NCBI GenBank assembly: GCA_015350385.1
Contig: WNKI01000003.1
Location: forward strand, 2,202,698 to 2,266,697
DNA length: 64,000 nucleotides
Source: Aculops lycopersici
Taxonomy: Eukaryota > Arthropoda > Arachnida > Trombidiformes > Eriophyidae
Reading direction: 5' to 3'
Below, one piece after another: positions 59,494-64,000 of this stretch. Position 1 is the stretch's first letter. Each line of letters opens with the position of its first letter. A program made the position numbers and the translations under genes. Below the pieces are notes generated by a model that had not been told where the DNA came from, ran no database searches, and saw nothing but the letters and a program-made list of their open reading frames with translations.

Positions 59494-60945
59494 TCAATCC
59501 CTGAACACGGTAAAGTTTCTGTGGTCGTAATAATTTTTATAGATACGCTTGACACGAGCTGGAACTCCTATCTTAGTGGAACTTTCGGCGAGGGGCGCAA
59601 CCCAGGTCACCCGTTTGCTGCTAGTGTTCTCTCTGCTACTTGTCCGTCTTCTCTTCTGCCTTGCCAAAGAGGTTCTAATTCTAGTTGAGTTTGTTATATT
59701 ATATAGAACTGCCACTTCCTGGAATCTCTGCTCGATAACTTGATCACAATGCTCCAGCGGCTTAAACGATGAGTCTAGTATGGCATCAAAATTCATTTGG
59801 CATAGTTTATCTATCGATTCTTGTTCATACATTTCACGATATCTTTGTGTGACAAGATAAAACATAGCTTGGGTTGTAGCATAGAAACATTCGGCAGTCT
59901 CGCCTAAACTACTGACGCCGGATGTATTGGCATCCTCGTTAGATCTTCGATTTTTTAAAAAGTTACTGCACCAGTTTGCTGACTTTTCAAGGAACTCAAA
60001 AACCTCAACGAGATCCACATATGTTGCCCTGGCTAAAAATGAGCTAGCATAATTGAGAGCTCCTCTTCGTTCCTCTTGAGATCTATTTGGATCGATGAAT
60101 GTTTCCCATAGTTGATCCAGGAGATACCTTTTTGTTTCATCGTGAAGAGAGCAAAGATAAAGGATTAAATAGTTTATGGGGTTTCGCTCTTGCTTTCTAA
60201 GTAAGAATTCTTTAGTGAAGGCAATAATGATAGCTTTTGAAATTTTTTGGTAGCTCTCAATATCAGTTAGTTGAGATATTGAGGAGTAAACAATCTCATG
60301 TGACTTGTCGATACATTCAAGTGATCTTTCAAGTTTCTCGCTATCTATATTCTCTAATGGGTAATTAAATCTATCCAATATCTTGATAACAAGTCTTACA
60401 AGAGGCTCACCATCCAGATAGGTACAAACTTTCAATGAGTTGCTAAGGAATGTCAGGTAGGCAAGTTCAAACTTAGAATTTTCGTCATCGAACTCTGTTG
60501 GTATGCCTGGAAAGACTTTTATCATACTATATACAAAGTCCTCTACCAGATCGGGTCTTCCTTTGATGATAGTATTGATGGTATCATGAATCTTGTTGGC
60601 AATCTTCGCTTCATCCACAAATTGTTCAGCATTTGTTTTTGTCGTATCCACATCATTTGTATTGCAGTATTCTTGGATAAATCCAGGGTTTGGCTGCTTA
60701 TATTTCAAGAAGGGTACGAGCACCGAGTTACATATATTTATAAATTTATCACTGTAAATTATGGAGAACACTTGAACATAATTCAAGTAGCTTACCAATA
60801 GATCATTGCTCTTCAGCAGCTCCTCTTCTATCTTTGGTCGTAGCGCTGCATTCACTAGTGTTGTCTTGTTGTCTTTATCTTGTATCTTGCTAAAGGAATC
60901 CCTCAAGCAATCATAATATTTTATCAGAGCCTCCGATGTTGCCAT
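59494..60945 (-). CDS. RRN3: RRN3 / TIF-IA, RNA polymerase I initiation factor
   Basis: Single-exon frame of 483 residues. RRN3 bridges Pol I and the promoter-bound selectivity factor and couples rRNA synthesis to growth signals. It is an all-helical HEAT-like protein. The best match is at about 285-325: LWETFIDPNRSQEERRGALNYASSFLARATYVDLVEV, the most conserved RRN3 segment (AAGNYIGSFLARAKFI in human), followed by NWCSNFL. Further conserved spacing includes YLILYLCSL and AMFYLVTQR (human AVFYTFVFRH). At 483 residues it is shorter than human RRN3 (about 650); the acidic serine loop is much reduced. The C-terminus is basic (KRRRTSSRENTSSKR), an apparent nuclear localisation signal. It ends 223 bp from the convergent RING ligase and starts 310 bp after DDRGK1. 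Confidence 0.85.
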   Translation of the reverse strand: MATSEALIKYYDCLRDSFSKIQDKDNKTTLVNAALRPKIEEELLKSNDLLVSYLNYVQVFSIIYSDKFINICNSVLVPFLKYKQPNPGFIQEYCNTNDVDTTKTNAEQFVDEAKIANKIHDTINTIIKGRPDLVEDFVYSMIKVFPGIPTEFDDENSKFELAYLTFLSNSLKVCTYLDGEPLVRLVIKILDRFNYPLENIDSEKLERSLECIDKSHEIVYSSISQLTDIESYQKISKAIIIAFTKEFLLRKQERNPINYLILYLCSLHDETKRYLLDQLWETFIDPNRSQEERRGALNYASSFLARATYVDLVEVFEFLEKSANWCSNFLKNRRSNEDANTSGVSSLGETAECFYATTQAMFYLVTQRYREMYEQESIDKLCQMNFDAILDSSFKPLEHCDQVIEQRFQEVAVLYNITNSTRIRTSLARQKRRRTSSRENTSSKRVTWVAPLAESSTKIGVPARVKRIYKNYYDHRNFTVFRD

Positions 60946-60951
60946 GCTAAT

Positions 60952-61206
60952 TTAATTTAGAACTGAAGTGAGGGTGTAGTGAATATTCTTGATACAATAT
61001 TTTTGGTTGTAGACAAAAGAATCACGATGCAAATTGAAGCACGTGCTCTTGTAGACATGCATCGTTGACTGCCATGGGCCAATTTTGTGAGCGGCCTTCT
61101 TGTCGCTCGTCAATTTGTATGCGATCATTGCCCTTGCTAAGCTAGAAGAATGCACCTGTACTCGAGCCAAGTAAAGAATCGAACTTCGATCGTACTGATA
61201 TCCCAT
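60952..61206 (-). CDS. Small orphan ORF between DDRGK1 and RRN3
   Basis: From the first ATG (61206) the frame gives 84 residues, and it is open upstream, with no other ATG, almost to the DDRGK1 stop. Composition is balanced (MGYQYDRSSILYLARVQVHS…) and not repeat-driven, but I recognise no family. It stops 7 nt before the RRN3 start codon. It may be a small gene, an unannotated exon or a chance frame in a 310-bp spacer. Confidence 0.25.
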   Translation of the reverse strand: MGYQYDRSSILYLARVQVHSSSLARAMIAYKLTSDKKAAHKIGPWQSTMHVYKSTCFNLHRDSFVYNQKYCIKNIHYTLTSVLN

Positions 61207-61255
61207 GTGCAGGGAATGGAACGCCAATCGAAGACCTGAAGAGGCATATTTATTA

Positions 61256-62212
61256 TCACGTTGCTTTCACTTCTGGCTTGAGATTTAACAGTTTGTTTGA
61301 GTTGATTACGATCTCATCCACCGTCACCCGTCCTCTTTGTCTAATGAATTTGGCAACACTTGCGAGTTCCTCTTGGGTTATACTGATAAATTTACCTCTG
61401 TCGTCAATGATACCTACAAGAGAGCCATCGGCAAGTAGAGATTGTATTCTATCAACAACATCCTTTGTACGCATCTTAAAATGTGCAGCTAGCTGCTCAA
61501 GGAGAATGACTTTCTGTTCTTTGATATAATCTATAAATTGCCTTAGCAGATCCACGCCATCTGTACCCTGATCCGGATCGTAACCCTCTTCCTCAACATC
61601 GAAGGATGCTGCAAGTGCGAGGTATGCCTCTTGTTCCTTTTTAGCTTGTTCCTCTCTGGCTAGGCGCTCCCGTTCCTCTCTCTCCTCCTCGAGTTTCTTC
61701 TCCTTTTCTTCTTCCTCTTTTCGAACTTGATCGAGATACTCTTGTTCACGCTTCTTCTCCTCTCTCTCCTGGAGCATTGCCTCTCTGGCAGCTCTTTTTT
61801 CTGCCTTCATCTCCAGCTTGGCCGCCTTCTTGACGCCTATCTTCTTCTTGTTCTTGGCCTCTTCAGCTAGACGCTCCCTAGCTGTATCAGAGTCCTCATC
61901 ACTGTCGTCGTCACTAACCGGACCAGTCCTTAACTCTGGTCTAAAATTTGCGGGGACATTCTGTTGTCCTCGTCGTCTTGTTGTGTTGTTAGTTGAGACT
62001 GTATTGCCAGCAGATGATGCAACAAAATCACGAGGTATTGGTTTCTTGGTATTTGAGAGTAGCCAATATATTAGAAAGCTTATTACTGCGCCTGCTACTG
62101 CTGTTGCGGCTAGAATATATCCCATGTTAAATTGGACGCCAACTGGCTCCATTCTTTTGACATTTTCGTTGTATAAATATTTTGGATCCATTTCGACTCT
62201 GTTGCGTCGCAA
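61256..62212 (-). CDS. DDRGK1: DDRGK1 (UFBP1), UFMylation adaptor of the ER membrane
   Basis: Single-exon frame of 318 residues. The name motif IDDRGKFI is at about 270, within a winged-helix (PCI-like) domain: FIDYIKEQKVILLEQLAAHF, RTKDVVDRIQSLLADGSLVGI, ITQEELASVAKFIRQRGRVTVDEI. Before it is a long charged coiled coil (about 105-205, KKREQEYLDQVRKEEEEKEK) and an N-terminal transmembrane anchor (about 31-52, YILAATAVAGAVISFLIYWLL). DDRGK1 recruits UFL1 and CDK5RAP3 to the ER and is UFMylated at a lysine in the linker region; it acts in ribosome UFMylation and ER-phagy. Vertebrate proteins start right at the anchor, so Met30 (62125) may be the true start; the upstream 29 residues are unsupported. 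An AATAAA lies 2 nt past the stop (61249-61254). Confidence 0.93.
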   Translation of the reverse strand: MRRNRVEMDPKYLYNENVKRMEPVGVQFNMGYILAATAVAGAVISFLIYWLLSNTKKPIPRDFVASSAGNTVSTNNTTRRRGQQNVPANFRPELRTGPVSDDDSDEDSDTARERLAEEAKNKKKIGVKKAAKLEMKAEKRAAREAMLQEREEKKREQEYLDQVRKEEEEKEKKLEEEREERERLAREEQAKKEQEAYLALAASFDVEEEGYDPDQGTDGVDLLRQFIDYIKEQKVILLEQLAAHFKMRTKDVVDRIQSLLADGSLVGIIDDRGKFISITQEELASVAKFIRQRGRVTVDEIVINSNKLLNLKPEVKAT

Positions 62213-62689
62213 CTTAACAGACTTTGTAGATACAAATGAATTAATAGTCGATTGTTATATTGGTAATAATCTGCTATCTCTTTAGGATGAATATATCAGT
62301 TCGAATGTACAAAAATATAATGACGATTGTTTGTTTATATTTGGCATCCTTAATTTTACCACATGCTTAATTTCACCGCCGCTGCTGCAAATGGAAATTT
62401 ACAGCTTGAAAGTCTAGCTAGTGACGACATGCAGTATCTAAACTTGAGCCAACGTTTTTGTAACTCAAGGCTAATTCAATCTCAGGAAGATGAGACCTCC
62501 GAGTTTGTGGCAATCTGAGGCCTTAACGTACCCTAAAGCATGTGCGGTGATTTGAAATTTAGCTTGTCCATCAGATTAAAGCTCAAGCTAGTCGAAAGCA
62601 GGTATCTAGAACTGGTTCATATGAACAGGTTTTTACTCCGTTTCAATTTTCGTTTATATACTGTCCCGATCTCTACACATTCATGAGCT

Positions 62690-62783
62690 TCTCAGCATAG
62701 CTCAGTTGGAAGAGCGGACGGCTGTAGAAACCGAACGGTTAAAGGTACCGTCAGGTCGCTGGTTCGAATCCGGCTGCTGAGAA
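62690..62783 (+). tRNA. tRNA-Tyr (GTA) with an intron of about 20 nt
   Basis: The acceptor stem TCTCAGC pairs fully with GCTGAGA. The D arm AGCTCAGTTGGAAGAGC, anticodon stem GACGG/CCGTC, loop CTGTAG and T arm GCTGGTTCGAATCCGGC are all intact. The anticodon GTA is followed at the canonical position 37/38 by a short intron containing ACCGAACGGT. A T run (62789-62794) serves as the Pol III terminator. Animal tRNA-Tyr genes characteristically carry introns. The A box (TAGCTCAGTTGG) and B box (GGTTCGAATCC) fit consensus. Confidence 0.95.
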
Positions 62784-62788
62784 AAATC

Positions 62789-62794
62789 TTTTTT
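62789..62794 (+). terminator. Pol III T6 terminator of tRNA-Tyr
   Basis: Six consecutive T residues start 5 nt after the discriminator base. Confidence 0.85.
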
Positions 62795-63120
62795 GAATTT
62801 CTCTCCACCGAAACTCAATGGATTAAAGGACCAATGGCAACGGCCAGTTCAATGTTAGTAGCGCAGTAATTTTTGCAATCACTTCTTGAAAAAATCTAAT
62901 ATCTTGCAACGCCTCTAGTGGGCTTAAATTGAACTAATTCTACTATTCATTTTCGCTCCAACTGGCTAGAACAACAGAACCTTGTGTTGACTTTTGCGCG
63001 CGCTTCTTCATCTCACCTCTCGCGTGTTTGCTATGGCTAACTTTGTTGTGTAGTGTAGCAACTAGGTTATGGACTCTAATAATTTTGTTATTTCATTTTG
63101 ATAAATACATTTTATACGCA

Positions 63121-64000
63121 ATGTCTTCAGAGGAAGAGGAATTGGGGTTTATAGAAGAACAAACAGACCGATTCGTAGAGGGGCCTGACGAAAGCGACGA
63201 CGATGAGCCTTTGGAGGAGGACGAGGGAGAATATGACTATCTAGAGGAGCAACCTGAGGATCTCGAAGATGATGATGAGATAGAGGAAACATTACCCACC
63301 AAGAAGAAAAGAAAGTTACTCAAGAAGAGTGAATTTATTGACGACGAAGCCGAACTTTCGGGTGACGATGAGGTCAGCGAAGATGAGGCTGAAAATAGTG
63401 ACGAGGACAATCTCGATGTAGCTGACTTGGTCGACAAGGAGGCACCAGAACTAGACTCCGACGAGGAGGAGGCAATCAGAGGCTTGTATCACAAGCAGTT
63501 GGCGACTGAGGATCGTCGTGCAGTTCTCTTACTTCAGGAACAACTTGAGGATAATGCAGTTGATTTGGGTCAAGGGAGACGAAAGAGGTTCACTTGGCAA
63601 ACTAGGGAGCTTATGGAGGGCAACTTGTTGCAGCGGCACTCTGACCCAAACGATGATGCTAGTCATGATTGTGATGATAGTGATGACGACGATATGCCAG
63701 ACATACAACTGAGACTACGTAGACCATCCGTCGATGCGCTGTTATTTGGAACTAGGCAATCGGCGTCAAGTCGAGAGCCTCGAGCTGGTACTAGTCGAGA
63801 TACAAACACATTATTTAGCGATGACTCGAACAGTAACACTATGGGCAGCTTGAGCCATATGACACATGAACAACTAGTAGCTAGTAGAATGGGACCAGCA
63901 GCAACGACAATCACTACAAACACCACAACAGATATGAATAGATTCTTATACCGCGATAAAGAACTTGTGCAAGCTCTATCCACCAGAGAAACTGTAATAA
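63121..64000 (+). CDS. Claspin-type protein, 3' end beyond the right edge
   Basis: The frame is open from the ATG at 63121 to the edge (293 codons). It starts with acidic clusters (SSEEEELGF, ESDDDEPLEEDEGEYDY). It then has KKKRKLLKKSEFIDDEAELSGDDEVSEDE, which closely follows the claspin segment FLEEEAELSGSDVGSEDE. ELDSDEEEAIRGLYHKQL is next and resembles the claspin block beginning LPSDEEL. GRRKRFTWQTRE corresponds to the claspin GRMRKFRWKN. Claspin/Mrc1 couples ATR to CHK1 at stalled forks and sets fork speed. In human claspin this segment sits past residue 1000 of 1339, so the usual long N-terminus is absent. Either this is a short derivative or the ATG lies in an intron: TATACGCAATGTCTTCAG then AGGAAG is a plausible acceptor. 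DDRGK1 and a tRNA occupy the upstream DNA. Confidence 0.7.
   Translation, partial: MSSEEEELGFIEEQTDRFVEGPDESDDDEPLEEDEGEYDYLEEQPEDLEDDDEIEETLPTKKKRKLLKKSEFIDDEAELSGDDEVSEDEAENSDEDNLDVADLVDKEAPELDSDEEEAIRGLYHKQLATEDRRAVLLLQEQLEDNAVDLGQGRRKRFTWQTRELMEGNLLQRHSDPNDDASHDCDDSDDDDMPDIQLRLRRPSVDALLFGTRQSASSREPRAGTSRDTNTLFSDDSNSNTMGSLSHMTHEQLVASRMGPAATTITTNTTTDMNRFLYRDKELVQALSTRETVI

Noticed and set aside
1..64000. CRISPR arrays, prokaryotic operons, rRNA genes or complete transposons
   Set aside because: No regularly spaced repeats, no rRNA signature, and no transposase or reverse-transcriptase motifs were seen on either strand.

Overview
The window is nuclear DNA from an animal. Every recognisable gene is a metazoan or pan-eukaryotic family: virilizer, TELO2, an insulin-like peptide, an ABCB full transporter, CCDC124, USH1G/SANS, a TMTC O-mannosyltransferase, a RNF38/RNF44-type RING ligase, RRN3, DDRGK1, a claspin-type protein and an intron-containing tRNA-Tyr(GTA). 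The virilizer, the SANS with a C-terminal PDZ ligand and a canonical insulin precursor point to an invertebrate bilaterian. I infer an arthropod, perhaps an intron-poor mite-like chelicerate, because most genes here are single-exon. That placement is inference; no marker in the window proves it.

Layout. 1-6 kb: virilizer (minus, runs off the left edge) and TELO2 (plus), divergent across about 560 bp. 6.7-8.3 kb: an insulin-like peptide (minus) with a very long pro-region. 8.3-11.6 kb: non-coding, with microsatellites, a TATA box and two strong inverted repeats. 11.6-21.5 kb: a three-exon ABCB transporter (minus) predicted at 2083 aa. 23.2-23.7 kb: a short CCDC124 homologue (minus). 28.4-31.3 kb: USH1G/SANS (plus, one exon). 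31.3-33.5 kb: AT-richer intergenic DNA with duplicated blocks and a hairpin. 33.5-42.5 kb: no confident gene. 42.5-46.3 kb: a TMTC gene (minus) with one 116-nt intron. 47.3-49.6 kb: an unrecognised secreted Q-rich protein (plus). 49.6-57 kb: low-complexity DNA, probably leader, intron or promoter of the next gene. 57-59.3 kb: RNF38/44-like RING-H2 ligase (plus). 59.5-62.2 kb: RRN3 and DDRGK1 (both minus). 62.7 kb: tRNA-Tyr. 63.1 kb to the right edge: claspin-type protein (plus, open).

The genes do not form one pathway. Several are housekeeping components: m6A writer complex, PIKK chaperoning, Pol I initiation, UFMylation at the ER, replication checkpoint and ribosome hibernation. Others are cell-surface or signalling genes (insulin peptide, ABCB, SANS, TMTC, the secreted protein). 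The second group and its flanks are visibly less AT-rich, rich in triplet repeats and enriched in the heptamer CGGAAGT. Virilizer, TELO2, RRN3, DDRGK1 and the claspin-type gene lack that signature.

The most unusual items are the insulin precursor, whose B chain starts about 300 residues in after a polyglutamine pro-region; the ABCB transporter, whose first nucleotide-binding domain is split by about 260 low-complexity residues; and the secreted Q-rich protein with one calcium-loop-like motif.
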